From Anagrus nilaparvatae (taxonomy: Eukaryota > Arthropoda > Insecta > Hymenoptera > Mymaridae): DNA of 64,000 nt. Below, piece by piece: positions 37,164-48,629 of the stretch (position 1 is the stretch's first letter; every line of letters begins with the position of its first letter). The position numbers and the translations under genes were made by a program. The notes under the pieces are model-generated. The model ran no database searches, was not told the origin of the DNA, and saw only the letters and a program-made list of their open reading frames with translations. The stretch spans positions 29,884,001 to 29,948,000 of the forward strand of contig JAKSXM010000014.1 in assembly GCA_022575985.1 (NCBI GenBank), written 5' to 3'.

Positions 37164-40100
37164 CTGAAACATTAAATTTGTGCAAGAAATAATTAAACAA
37201 AAGATACTTATATACATGAATTATTTATTAAAAGCTAAATAATTTAGTTTCAGGGTAAAAGGTTATTTCTTTTAAAAATATTATTAGTTAGAATTATAAA
37301 AAGAGAAAGGAAATCCGGTAAATATCCAGCGTACCTTAATTTTCGAAATTTATTTTATTTATAGTAATAATTAATAAACAACCAGTAATTTCTCTGAAAT
37401 TCAAAAATTATCTTTTATTGAATAAATTACAAAAACATTTTTAAAATTATTAAGTTGTAATAAAAATGGTTATTAATAATTGCTATTTTTAAATCTTAGG
37501 CTGGATTAGACAACCTTCCAATAAATAAATTAGTGTCTTTATAGTTGATAAAAAATAATGAGGGCCGATCAACATTGATATTTTCTGTTGGATTATACGA
37601 ATGGTAAACTGATTCAATAGCTGAAAAATTAAATGAATAAATACATTTTATTGGAAAACATTAATATTTAAACAAAATATTTAATACTAAAATCTGATTT
37701 TTATTTTTTACCATTATAAGTACAAATTTTTTAAAAAATAAATTTTGTAAATTTAATATAATAGGTATAGATGATTAATAAATAAATTTATTAAAACTTT
37801 AAATCATATATGTCTATTTAATTTTAATCAATAGATGTTTTTAATATAAAATATTTAACATATTTAAAATCAATGTTAATTATTTATTTATTTAAAGTTG
37901 GATCTGATAACCGTCCAATAAATAAATTGGCATTATTGTAGTTGATAAGAAAAAGTGAGGGTCGATTGACTTCGATATTAACGGATGGCACAAAACTAAC
38001 AGGTACAGGACCAAATCCTGAAATTTCAAATAAATTTATTTATACTTTTAGTTTTTACATATTTTCTAAACTTAGTATTATAATATTAAAATATTTGCAC
38101 TACAGTGCCCCAACAGTCTCCAAAAAATTAAGGTGTTGCAAATTTTAGCATCTAAAAATCATTTCTAAATGGGACCGATTTGTCGAAATTGCAATGTATC
38201 AAAATTTAAAATACTATATACAGTACAACTCTGAAAAGAAGTGCAAAATTAAAAAAAAATAATTTTTTTACTGAACTCTACATAATTCTACAGTATGGAT
38301 TAGCTCTAATTCAAACATTTAAAAAAATGTTAGAATTATCTGTGATTAAGCTTATTGTTCATTTGGACGATAAATTTATTTTTATTAAAAATTAATTATT
38401 TAGTTGATAATAGTATGTTTATGGCTCGTGACGAATCTGAGGCGAATCCGATTTGGGGCATTCCTTATTTATGGACAAGGGTCGTAAAATTTTTTTGCAT
38501 CAGACGCAAAAAAATACGTGTTTTTTGGCCGATGACCAGAAATAATTTTATTTGTTTTGAATCTTTAAAATCTGGGGGGGGGAGGGGGTATTTTCATGAG
38601 TACAATTATGAAAAAGTATATATTTTTTGGGAAAAAAGCTTTTGAAACTCTCAAAAATGTGAAAAAAACTTTTGTTTTTAATTTTACTGATGCCCAGTCA
38701 AGTTGTTTAAAAAGGGCATTAATTTAAATTAATTATCATGAGACGTATTTCTTGGTTTTAATATATATAAGATAATAATTACCAGTAACTGCAGCTGCTA
38801 CAGTTCCTTCTTCGTTTACTTCAATGACTGCTTTTTGAATAGCTTTACTAAGTTTAAGATCTATACTTTGGATCATACCAGAAAAGTCAGCAGCAACTCC
38901 AAAAGCATGTATAATTCCCATCTAGGAAAAATAATAAATTAAAAATTAGAAAGTATAAGGTAAAAATAAAATATTAACAGCTTTGTCAAATTTCAGCAAA
39001 AAAATACTTTTTCTGGATGCTGCATGGCCAAGAAAATCTCCATTTCTATGACACTGATGCAGAAAAATCGTATATGACCCTTGGCCAAAAAAAAAAAACC
39101 TTAATTTCCAGACATTCTTTATTTTTCTGCCCATGGGTCGTAATATACTATTTTAACTGGATATTTTTATTTATATTCAAAATTTAAATTTGCCATTAAT
39201 CCACAAAATATTCCAAAATGTAATTTTATAATTTAAAAAAAGAATTATTTTTTAATACAAGAGACTTACTTGTAGTAATGCCAATTCTAAATCAATAGTG
39301 TTTTCAAATTTAAAGCGTGGTAAGTATAGATTGCATTTTGTATTTCTACCATACTTTCTAAGATTCTGAGTATTAAAAATTTTAAGCAATTTCTCTGAAT
39401 CCAAATAATGATTTTGGTAAATTCCATTTATATCATTTGGAATGATGATAATCATATTTAACATTGGTATCTGCAAAAAATGATCAAATAATGAGAAAAT
39501 TTTTAATTAAAAAAATTTTTTAATTTTACCTCATATGGAATTATAACAAATTTTGCATTAAAAGGTTCTGGTAAATCTCCAGTATATAAATATTTATTTA
39601 CAAACATGGTTGGTACTTTCACTTGTTGTTTTTCATTAAGGAAAAAAGTATTTTCAGAAGTTGCACTTTTTTTAAATGGAGTTTGCCAGTTTGATTTAAA
39701 ATAAATTGCATTTAAAAAGTACATTATTCTTTCGTCATTAGAAATATCATCTGTAATTCAAATATTATTTTTATTACCAAAACTTTGAAGTTTTTGTTTA
39801 ATATTTAAGTGTACAATAAATAATTATTTACTTGGTTCAATTAGTTTTTGAATTTTATGTTTAGTTTTAGCATCTACCCAATTATTTATTGAATTCGCAG
39901 CTTCCACTTTATTACCAAAATTCGTTGGAGTAATTTCCGAATTAAAATATTGGCTTACCAAATTTTGATAATTTGGTAAAAGACTTAATTTATCAGACAC
40001 AAATATATTATTAGCTATACTTAAAAAATTCTCTGTAGATTTCTAGAAAACAAATTTTAATAAAATTAAAAATAAATATCTACGTCTAATACACCGTGTA

Positions 40101-40990
40101 CATATAATTGAAAAATGATTAAAAATAAATAAAAGATATTCAATTTTTACCTCAAGATTATATGTTTCTTTTAAATCAGATAATTCTGGTCTTTTAAGAA
40201 CATCAATCATTTCACGTTCGGTATTACCTCGGGCACCATACGATAACATAAGTAATGCAGTATAAACACTTAATGGCGATATAATAATATTTTCTTTATT
40301 ATTTTCATTACTAATAGTCTGTGAATTATAGTTAAATACATAAATTTTTTAATGAATTTTAAATTATTTACAAAATGAAATGAATAAAATACCTTAAATA
40401 AATTAACAGCAAATAATTCGTTTCCAGTGTAATTAAAACTTTCTTCTATTTCGTGAAATTGCTGATGATTCGCCATATTATTATATCCTCTTAGAATGTA
40501 AGGAGCATGATTTGCATTAGATAATGAATTTTCAAAGAAACATGATAATAGGAATATTAACAAATTCCTGACTGTGTAACAAAACATTTTATTTTATTAT
40601 TATTATCTTCATTAACATTTTTTAATTAATTGTAAAAAAATTTGTATAATTCTGTTATGTTTATTAAGTGTATGTTAATTTAATACTTTTTCTGGTCTGC
40701 GTCGAGAAAGTACGTATTTCCCGGACGCTACGCGTCCGAAAAATACGTGTTTTCTCGCCACAGACACAGAAAAATGTTATACGAGCCTTGTCCATAAATA
40801 AGGAAGGACCCAAATCGCAGTTTACCATCCTCGGCTTCGCCTCGGAAGGTAATTTACGTGCGATTTGGGCCATTCTTTACTTTTCTGGACTCGAGCCGTA
40901 AATATACTATTAATGTATTCTATTAAAATATTTTAAAAGAAATTATTTCATTAGTTAAATTTATCAATTTTTTGACTTACCGGAAAACAT
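37030..40990 (-). CDS. Serpin 1, secreted, with three alternative reactive-loop exons (417-420 aa)
   Basis: Constant exons are 40981-40990, 40393-40571, 40151-40318, 39832-40042, 39530-39750, 39270-39470 and 38783-38921. They end in phase 1 and splice to one of three terminal exons: 37884-38017, 37496-37620 or 37030-37163. Products are 420, 417 and 420 residues. Serpin landmarks are a signal peptide ([16 protein letters not shown]), [20 protein letters not shown] in the helix B region, [25 protein letters not shown], and the hinge [12 protein letters not shown], close to the inhibitory consensus [10 protein letters not shown]. Serpins trap serine or cysteine proteases after cleavage of this loop; a secreted insect serpin would act in hemolymph, venom or saliva. 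Choosing one terminal exon would change target specificity. The usual serpin signature residue Phe after Arg-Pro is Ser (RPSLF) in every isoform. Three MITE family 1 copies sit in introns 1, 6 and 7. Confidence 0.92.
37496..37620 (-). CDS. Serpin 1 alternative terminal exon B (loop AIESVYHS)
   Basis: Acceptor TTTAATTTTTCAG, phase 1, 42 codons including TAA. It encodes [20 protein letters not shown] and ends GRLSNPA. Alignment with serpin 2 (AIQLVYKSY) puts His at the P1 position where serpin 2 has Lys. The similarity suggests that the terminal exons of serpins 1 and 2 share a recent ancestor. Confidence 0.88.
37884..38017 (-). CDS. Serpin 1 alternative terminal exon A (loop GFGPVPVS)
   Basis: The first terminal exon in transcript order. 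Acceptor GAAATTTCAG, phase 1, 45 codons including the split one and TAA. It encodes [20 protein letters not shown] and then the conserved C-terminal strand ending [10 protein letters not shown]. Counting 17 residues from the first hinge Glu puts Val at P1 and Ser at P1', which would suit an elastase-like target. The loop to the NRP motif is two residues longer than in antitrypsin, so P1 is provisional. Confidence 0.88.
38405..38545. mobile_element. MITE family 1, copy 3, intron 7 of serpin 1
   Basis: It starts ATAGTATGTTTATGGCTCGT and carries CGAATCCGATTTGGGGCATT, CTTATTTATGGACAAGGGTC and TACGTGTTTTTTGGCCGATG, all family 1 phrases. It lies between the constant exon 7 and the first alternative terminal exon. 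A G-run follows at 38572-38588. Confidence 0.6.
38960..39155. mobile_element. MITE family 1, copy 4, intron 6 of serpin 1
   Basis: The opposite-strand reading gives TAGTATATTACGACCCATGG, GTCTGGAAATTAAGG, CCAAGGGTCATATACGATTT and GCATCAGTGTCATAGAAAT, the family order with drift. It fills most of the 348-bp intron. Confidence 0.6.
40665..40912. mobile_element. MITE family 1, copy 5, intron 1 of serpin 1
   Basis: This is the least decayed copy. It has two internal hairpins, CGTATTTCCCGGACGCTACG with CGTCCGAAAAATACG, and CAGTTTACCATCCTCGGCTT with CGCCTCGGAAGGTAATTTAC. It ends GAGCCGTAAATATACTA. Open frames on both strands (40668-40901 and 40873-40664) are palindrome artefacts. It sits between the 10-nt first coding exon and exon 2. 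Confidence 0.7.
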
Positions 40991-41090
40991 GATTTTTGCA
41001 TAAAAAATTAAAAAAGAAAATCTATAATTTTAAAAAATCACTTATTAGAACTCAACAAAAATCAAATTAGAAATGAACGGAATACTGGCT

Positions 41091-41100
41091 CCTTTTTATA
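41091..41100 (-). promoter_or_regulatory. Putative TATA box of serpin 1
   Basis: The complement reads AAGTATAAAAAGGAGCCAGT, a good TATA element about 100 bp upstream of the ATG at 40990. Serpin 2 has the same AAGTATAAAAA phrase. Motif only. Confidence 0.45.
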
Positions 41101-41101
41101 C

Positions 41102-42570
41102 TTAGGACAGATATTTAAACGTGTTTTATACTATAACTACTTCGGAGCAAATAAAATTTTTTTAAGTCGCAAAAAATTTATTACGTCAAACAAATTTATT
41201 TCATTGGGAATTTTATAAAATTTCATTTATAACTGAAGGTCATCAGGTATTCTTCTTAAAACTTTTACCTGAATTTGTAATATATTCAAATTGGTATTAA
41301 TTAGCCAGTTTGAAATTTTTATTAAAATTTGCAAAAATTATACCTATTAGTAATAATAAAGTATACATTAGCCACTTAAAAAGTTGCATAGGTTTTTTGA
41401 TCGCCGGGAGAAATTAGTTGCTATTTGCCAAAAAATATAATTTCCAGAATTATAGCTCATTTAATTACTCCTAAGTACCGTCATCAAACGGAAGTTTCAG
41501 TCCCATAAAGAAACAATGTTATTTTTATATGCTTAATAGCCTGTGGATACAGAAACTTCTTTAGGGGGGGGGATTAAATAAAAGTTTAAGAGGCTATCAT
41601 TTTGGGAATCTTGTTTAATAGGTAAAAATGGTAATCAATTTCACCTGATAATAAATATTTCCAGCAACATTTTAACATATGTTGCAAGAAAAAAACGCTG
41701 TGTTGAACAGTGGGAAAAAATATAGGGTTCAAATGTCTGCAACAAAGTTATTGAGGCCAGGACTGAGGCGATGGTACCAAACTCCTACTTTCCAAATAGC
41801 TACTGATCCAATTTTAATGTCCTCGTTCAGTTTTTAATACATATTATACTTTTAAAATAAGATTTTATGGACTATTGCTAGCCAGATAGTGTTTGGTGTA
41901 TCAGTTAAAAGGTATAACAATCTATAACTCGCGGCAGTAAACAACTTGGAGTTAGAATCAAACTAAAATGGAGATGTATTTTATAAACTGCAATTTTTAT
42001 ATCGTATAAATAAAAGATAAGTTTACATATTATATATATATATATTTGATTTACATAATTGATTTTCTCAAATCAAGCAATAATTTTATATTTATACTGT
42101 TTTGTGATCAATTTACTTGCGAGAAAAATATTCATCTAACAATCTTCTCACTTTTTCTAATAATCGAGCTAATAATCAAAAAATATAAAAGTTTATTCTC
42201 ATTATATGCTGGGTATTTCTTCTCCTAAATTTTCAAAATTATTCAAATACGACGAGAAATGAGAAGAAATTAAAAATCAAATGTTGCAAAAGTAAGACTT
42301 TTATTTACTATAATCTACGAACAATTAAAAATTATAATTCATTTACTTCTATGAAAAATTCAAAGGATGATTATAAGATAATAATTTTTTACTCTTATCA
42401 TTTTAATTTTAAAAATAAATAATTTTATTAATATTGTTTTATAATAAATATTGTGCTTATTCTTACATGCTTATTATCACTTTTTAAAAAAACCACAGTT
42501 TCAAATAAATTATTAAATGCCTAATAAATAAATAATAATTTTTTTACGTTATCACATCATTACTTATACT
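41102..42570. other. Intergenic stretch, serpin 1 to serpin 2
   Basis: I see no further serpin exon here: no GRLSNP-type C-terminal strand or hinge is found on either strand. There is a G-run at 41561-41569 and AT-rich filler. Confidence 0.5.
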
Positions 42571-45321
42571 TTATATAGATGGATTTGAGAGTCGACCCAT
42601 GAATAAATTAACATCCTTGTAATTAATAAGAAACAGCGATGGACGATCTACTTTGACAATTGTTTTGGATTTTGAAAAGGCGTAGCTTTTGTATACTAAT
42701 TGGATGGCTGAAAAATAAAGTTTTATTAATAATTGTCACTTGTCTTTTGAATTTTTAAAAATAATGTTAGGAATTGAATAAAAATAAAATTTTTATAAGA
42801 TAAAATGTTTATCATTTCAATGTATAATTTTTAAAATTGAATATGTATTAAATATATTTACTTTAAAAAATTATAAACGTATTGAAGGGATTCCACACTA
42901 ACCATACCCAAGTTGAATGGAAGTGTAGAAATCGTCTCAAACTATTTTTTTTAGACTCATAAAAAATAATTTATACACTCAAACAATTTTAAGAGGAATA
43001 AAAAAGATTTTCCTCTTAGGTACATATAGCCATAATTTTAAGTTTTTTATTGAAAATTTATTTTTCAAACAAAAAAAAAGTTTTATACAAATCCTTCAAA
43101 GCTCACCAAAAGTTGTTTGCCAAGAAATTTTTGGTCAGATTTTCATTTGATCATGTTGCTTGGCGGGAAATTAAAAAATTTGAAAAAATAGTAATTTAAA
43201 AAATATCAATATTTGAATCTGGAACTTTAGATTAGCTTATCCCACAGATTTTTTTTAGAAGATGAAAATATTTTATAAAACAAGAAAATCAAGACGACAA
43301 GAAGACAAGCACAAGTAGAAGAAAATTGAACCTGCACAATTTTTTTTATTTAAGCTGAAAAGCGTAGTGATGAAAAACGTAACTTCATGCGCAGTCGAAA
43401 TCGAATTTCGAACCTTATAATCCAATTCATTTTATAGCAAAAATTATAGCAAAAATAACGATATTTTGAGTCAATTAATCACAGTAGGCCAATAATACAA
43501 AAATTGCTGCCAAAAATCAAGGATTTGACCTAGAAAGCTAAAATTGGCTAAAAGAACTTATTTTTAGTTGAATTTTCAGAAAAAAGTAGTTTGGTCCAAT
43601 TTCTGCCAACCCTTAGTTCAAGTTTATTTTAAACATTAAGATGTATCTTGTTTAAATATTTAGCAAGGTATAAATATTTACCTGTAGCAGCAGCAGCTTC
43701 TGTACCATTTTGATTAACATCTATCACAGCCTTATGAAGGACATTACCTATTTGAGCAGTCCCATTTTTAATAATACCAGAAAAATCAGCAGTGCTTTCA
43801 AACGCATCTCTTATCCCTAACTAAATAATACAATCATATTAATTAATAATTAAATTCTAAGCAGTTATTTCGTTAAAAAATTTGTGAAATTCTTACCTTT
43901 TTTAAAGCTGAATTTAATTTAATAGAATTTTCAAATTTAAAATGTGGCAAATAAAAATTAATATACGAAAACTTGGTATATTTTAATAAAAAATTTTCTT
44001 GGTTAAAAATTTTGACTAGATTTTTTTGATCTAAAAATTCTTCTTTGTATAATCCGTTGATTTCAGAAGGAATAATTATTATCATATTCAAATTTGGATA
44101 CTGTAAAAAAAAAATTAATTTTTATGGATTACCAAAAATAGTACTTAATAATTTTACCTCATAAGGAAGAACTACAAATCTTGCATTAAAAGGTTCAGGT
44201 AAAAAACCATTTGGTAACATTTTAGACACTAACATCATTGGTAGCATAATGCTTTCATTTTCATTGATATGAAATAGTTGATTTGGTTTATCTTCACTTT
44301 TGAATGGATATTTCCAACTTGATTTAAAAGAAATTGCATTTAAAATGTAAAACAAATCATCATCTGACTGAATATTTTCTGTAATTTAATAAAAATAATA
44401 ATTACATATTAATTTAACTAAATTTTTTAAATTAATTACCTTCATCAATTATTTTACTAATTTTATGATAAGTTTTTAAATCAATCCAATCATTAATTAT
44501 TTTAGCTGTTTCTTTTTTATTATAAAAATTAGCTAAAGTTAAATCAGCCTTAAAATGCTTGATTATAAGATTTTTATAAATTTCATCAAGTTTTAATTTT
44601 TCAGATAGAATTATATTATTTGCTGCTATTAAAAAATTCTTTGATGCTTTCTGTAATTTGAAATTAATTTTAGTATAATAATAATTAAAAAATAATTATT
44701 TATTTTTATACCTCTAAGCCATATATTTTTTCTAAATCAGGTGATTCTGGTCTTTGAAGTGCATCAATCAATTCTTTTTCAGTATTACCTCGAGCACCAT
44801 AAGATAAAACGAGTAATGATGTGTAAATACTTAATGGGGATACAATAATATTATCTTTATTCTCTGAACTTATAATCTAAAAAGAATTATTTATTAAAAT
44901 AATTGTTTTAATGTTTATTTAATAATGATTTATAAAAAATTACCTTAAATAAATTGGCTGCAAAAATTTCATTTCCAGTGTATCTTATGGTATCGTTACT
45001 TTTTATTGAATTGTAATTTTGATCTTTTAGAGGTCCCAATTTATCAGGAAATGTAAATACGTTAACGACACTCGAAAGTAGTACTAAATAAACTGCAAAA
45101 ATAAAAAAATAAATTAATGCTGGGGTCTGTTTATTAGCTGTTCTCATCTATTAAAGAATAATGCCCTAGATTTCAAATTATTTGCTTTTAGTTGAAGCCA
45201 TTGGTGGGCCATTTTTGCTACAAATAGTACTAAACTTTCATAAAAAGTTTTATGACCCTACTATCTAAGCTAACGAAATATTTTGCAAATAAGTAATAAT
45301 AATTTACTTACCAAAAAACAT
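42571..45321 (-). CDS. Serpin 2, secreted, canonical inhibitory hinge (411 aa)
   Basis: Eight exons join without a break: 45312-45321, 44944-45092, 44712-44876, 44440-44650, 44158-44378, 43897-44100, 43682-43820 and 42571-42707 (1236 nt with TAA). The product starts with a signal peptide ([16 protein letters not shown]), then [35 protein letters not shown] and [14 protein letters not shown]. The hinge is [12 protein letters not shown], fully canonical from Gly-Thr onward, so rapid loop insertion and inhibition are expected. The loop continues [15 protein letters not shown]; the 17-residue rule gives Lys at P1 and Ser at P1', pointing to a trypsin-like target such as a clip-domain protease, which is inference. 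It has a single terminal exon. It ends GRLSNPSI. Confidence 0.93.
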
Positions 45322-45470
45322 TCTATTAATCATTAACTAAAATACAGTATAATATAAATTTGTATTTAATATTATAAAATCAATTTACTAATAATCAAAT
45401 TTAAAAATTCAAATAAAAAAATTTTTAATGTTTACTTGATCAAAATCTAAATTAAAATGAATAATAATAA

Positions 45471-45482
45471 ATTTTTTTTATA
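45471..45482 (-). promoter_or_regulatory. Putative TATA box of serpin 2
   Basis: The complement reads AAGTATAAAAAAAATTTATT, about 150 bp upstream of the ATG at 45321 and matching the serpin 1 element in its first 11 bases. Motif only. Confidence 0.4.
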
Positions 45483-46061
45483 CTTATGTATAACTGGTTC
45501 CAAAGCAAATAAAAGTTTTTTTAGTAGTGAAAAAATTTACGTCACATATACTATATTTAAAATTTTGTCTATTGGGTTTATAATATATGAGGTCATTGTA
45601 TTACTTTGACGTTTAAATAATTCTGTTATTTTTTTTTTGTCACATTTATTATTTTTTTTTTAAACGTATTTTTAAATTTCATGAGATAATATTGTATTTT
45701 AAATTTTGACTTCGTTAGTTTATTTATGTGCCTCAGTTATTTTATTGCTATTGTAATTTTTGTTGACGAATATTTTTGAAGTATTGAATGTAATGAATAA
45801 TTTTTTAAGTGGAAAAAAATCATTTGCTATTTTTATCTATGAGTACTTCCAATATCGTAAATTATTAATAAATTTCTGAAGATGCGTTGGTTCAATTTTT
45901 TGTATTCATGCTGCTGTAGGCATTGTAGGTTACTAAAATTAAAATTTAATACTTCTGAAAATTCGAAAATTTATGGGTCATGCCATTAGGAGACCACTGG
46001 TAAAAGCTGTAATATCTCAAAAATGGTAATAGTTGAGGAAAAGGGCGAGAATTTGTTTTAA
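45483..46061. other. Intergenic stretch upstream of serpin 2
   Basis: No gene or recognisable repeat seen. It ends at a large foldback element. Confidence 0.45.
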
Positions 46062-47748
46062 CCCAAGTAAAAATGTGAATATATTGTCAATATATTGATT
46101 TTGAAATATATTATCAATATATTGTGAACAATATATTGTGAACAATATATTGCAAAAAAAACCAAAATTTTTAGGTTAAAAAAGTATAATTTTAAAATAT
46201 AAAATATAATTAAATCATAAAAAGTAGATTTAGAGCTATTAATCGCCTTGTTGCTTAAAACTTAACCAGAACAGATTAGAAAGAAAGAAGTATTTAGAAG
46301 TAGAAAAAAATTAATGTCAGCCTAAGGAATTCGGGGTTTCCTGAAAGCTAAAAAAAAGGACACATCCATGATTTTTTTCCATTGAAAATTTGTTGTTCCT
46401 CTGAATGTCTACCTGGCCAGATTTTTCGACCTGTAAAATAAAATCAGAAATTTATTAGCTAAGTGAACGAAAGTTACTTTTATTATTTGATCTTTTTAAA
46501 ATATAGTTTAATTTAAAAAATTTTAAAAAGTTAATTTTTTCATAAAAATAAAAAAAATAAATATTTTCTAAATTTAATCGAAGTTGAAAAAAAAATATTA
46601 ATTGTAAGTACCTTACAAAAACTTTGTACTTCTTGCCTAAATTTTGCCATTAAAACGGTTAGTTTTTCCAGAATTACTGACAAAAATTTTTGGTTTTTTT
46701 TTTTAATAATTTCCTTGATGCATTTTTCATTTACATCATTTACTAATAATTTAATTGCTATATTATTTTTGAATTTATCATAATACTTTTTAACATTAAA
46801 AAAATTAGAAGTTTGATGTGTCACAAAAAAAAAACATTGATATTTTTTCTCTGAGTGAAGTTAAAAGACAAAATATTTGTTTATTTACTTAGTTACATTT
46901 ACCTATATATAATTAAAACAAAATAAAATAGCGGCTTGAAATAGGTTAGCGACCAATGAACAAAATTTATTTACACGAATCAATCAACATCAAGTTCATA
47001 ATTTTTTTGAGCGCTCATTTTTTTTGTGATGAATCAGCAGCATTAAGCAGCAATATAAAAATTAATTAAATTTTAAGTTGAAGCAAAATGTATCAAGGAA
47101 ATTATTAGAAAAAGAATCAAAAATTTTTGTCAGTAATTCTGGAAAAACTAACCGTTTTAATGGCAAAATTTAGGCAAGAAGTACAAAGTTTTTGTAAGGT
47201 ACTTACAATTAATATTTTTTTTTCAACTTCGATTAAATTTAGAAAATATTTATTTTTTTTATTTTTATGAAAAAATTAACTTTTTAAAATTTTTTAAATT
47301 AAACCATATTTTAAAAAGATCAAATAATAAAAGTAACTTTCATTCACTTAGCTAATAAATTTCTGATTTTATTTTACAGGTCGAAAAATCTGGCCAGGTA
47401 GACATTCAGAGGAACAACAAATTTTCAATGGAAAAAAATCATGGATGTGTCCTTTTTTTTAGCTTTCAGGAAACCCCGAATTCCTTAGGCTGACATTAAT
47501 TTTTTTCTACTTCTAAATACTTCTTTCTTTCTAATCTGTTCTGGTTAAGTTTTAAGCAACAAGGCGATTAATAGCTCTAAATCTACTTTTTATGATTTAA
47601 TTATATTTTATATTTTAAAATTATACTTTTTTAACCTAAAAATTTTGGTTTTTTTTGCAATATATTGTTCACAATATATTGTTCACAATATATTGATAAT
47701 ATATTTCAAAATCAATATATTGACAATATATTCACATTTTTACTTGGG
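46062..47748. mobile_element. 1.69-kb foldback element with 665-bp near-identical arms
   Basis: The left arm (46062-46727) starts CCCAAGTAAAAATGTGAATA and the right arm (47084-47748) ends with its complement. The outer part is a cascade of AATATATTG palindromes. I followed near-identity to the inner ends (TTCCTTGATGCATTTT against AAAATGTATCAAGGAA), leaving a 356-bp centre. Each arm carries an inward-outward copy of the coding-like phrase VILEKLTVLMAKFRQEVQSF followed by a splice-donor-like AAGGTACTTAC. The minus-strand open frame 46824-46540 (94 codons) spans the left arm and spacer. I see no transposase. Very similar arms imply recent formation or gene conversion. Confidence 0.85.
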
Positions 47749-47789
47749 AAGCTCTTTGTTTATCAGAAACTGTTTGATACTCTTTCCTG

Positions 47790-47960
47790 ATAGTAGGGAT
47801 AATTGCTGAACTCGAAAATCAAAATAGAGATGAAGGGTGAAATATATTTCGAATAATTTTGAGTTAGGAACCTACAATACTTTAAAATTTAGGGACTTAA
47901 AATAATTTTAATTTCGGGGCTTAGGGCAATTTAGCCTTAGGTAAATAATAAATATATTTT
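47790..47960 (+). repeat. G-rich minisatellite family, decayed copy
   Basis: Units such as TTTAGGGACTTAAAATAATT and GAGTTAGGAACCTACAATAC follow the family rhythm directly after the foldback. Confidence 0.5.
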
Positions 47961-48629
47961 TCTAAAGATTTGTACTGGCGCAATCAATTTGTCAATTAGA
48001 TTTTTTATACAAAACGGGTTAAAAAGAGTATCTTTTTTTATCCAAGATATTGTTATTTTAAGCTGCGTATTATAATTATTTTAAACAGAATTTTTTAAAA
48101 ATTATTTATATACATTTTATTATTTATTAAATATTTTTATTATAAAAAACAATAAAAAGCTTAATAATGTAAAACAAACTGTATAAATAATAAAATTTTT
48201 GGTATTGTTAGGTCAACATATTTAATTATTGACCAATAATATGTAAATAAATATCTCGATAAATATCATAAGGTAAAAGATTCGAAAAAAAAATTTAATT
48301 TTTTTTCTCTTTTTCATTTGAAAAAACTATGAGTTGATCACGCTCGGAGCATATGGGTTAATTCGAGGGTAATTATACTTTTAATTTCTCGAAAGTGAAT
48401 TGATTTTAAGAAGATATATAAGAACATTAAAAATTCCAGATTGTTAAAAACAAATTAGTATAAAATATAAATCTTTTCGTTATATAACTATATAATTTTT
48501 AAAAGAGCAACCACGAATAATACTAAATTTATATAACATTTTTTGTTTAAAATAAACATTTTCGGTTTAAGATTATTTTTATTTTTATATTTAAGCATAT
48601 TGGAATGCATAAAGTTTGTCTGGGGCTGG
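47961..48629. other. AT-rich intergenic stretch
   Basis: No feature is supported. Confidence 0.45.

Noticed and set aside
40575..40587. ATG in front of exon 2 of serpin 1 (MFCYTV...) as the true start
   Set aside because: It lies in the acceptor region (TTGTTACACAG), and the 10-nt first exon supplies a better start; an alternative start cannot be fully excluded.
40999..41001. Upstream ATG as start for serpin 1 (ATGCAAAAATC...)
   Set aside because: It is out of phase with exon 2, whereas the ATG at 40990-40988 gives the 10-nt exon and phase seen in all paralogues.
41102..42570. Search for more alternative terminal exons behind serpin 2
   Set aside because: No loop or GRLSNP-type strand was found on the minus strand; only serpin 1 shows the alternative exon set.
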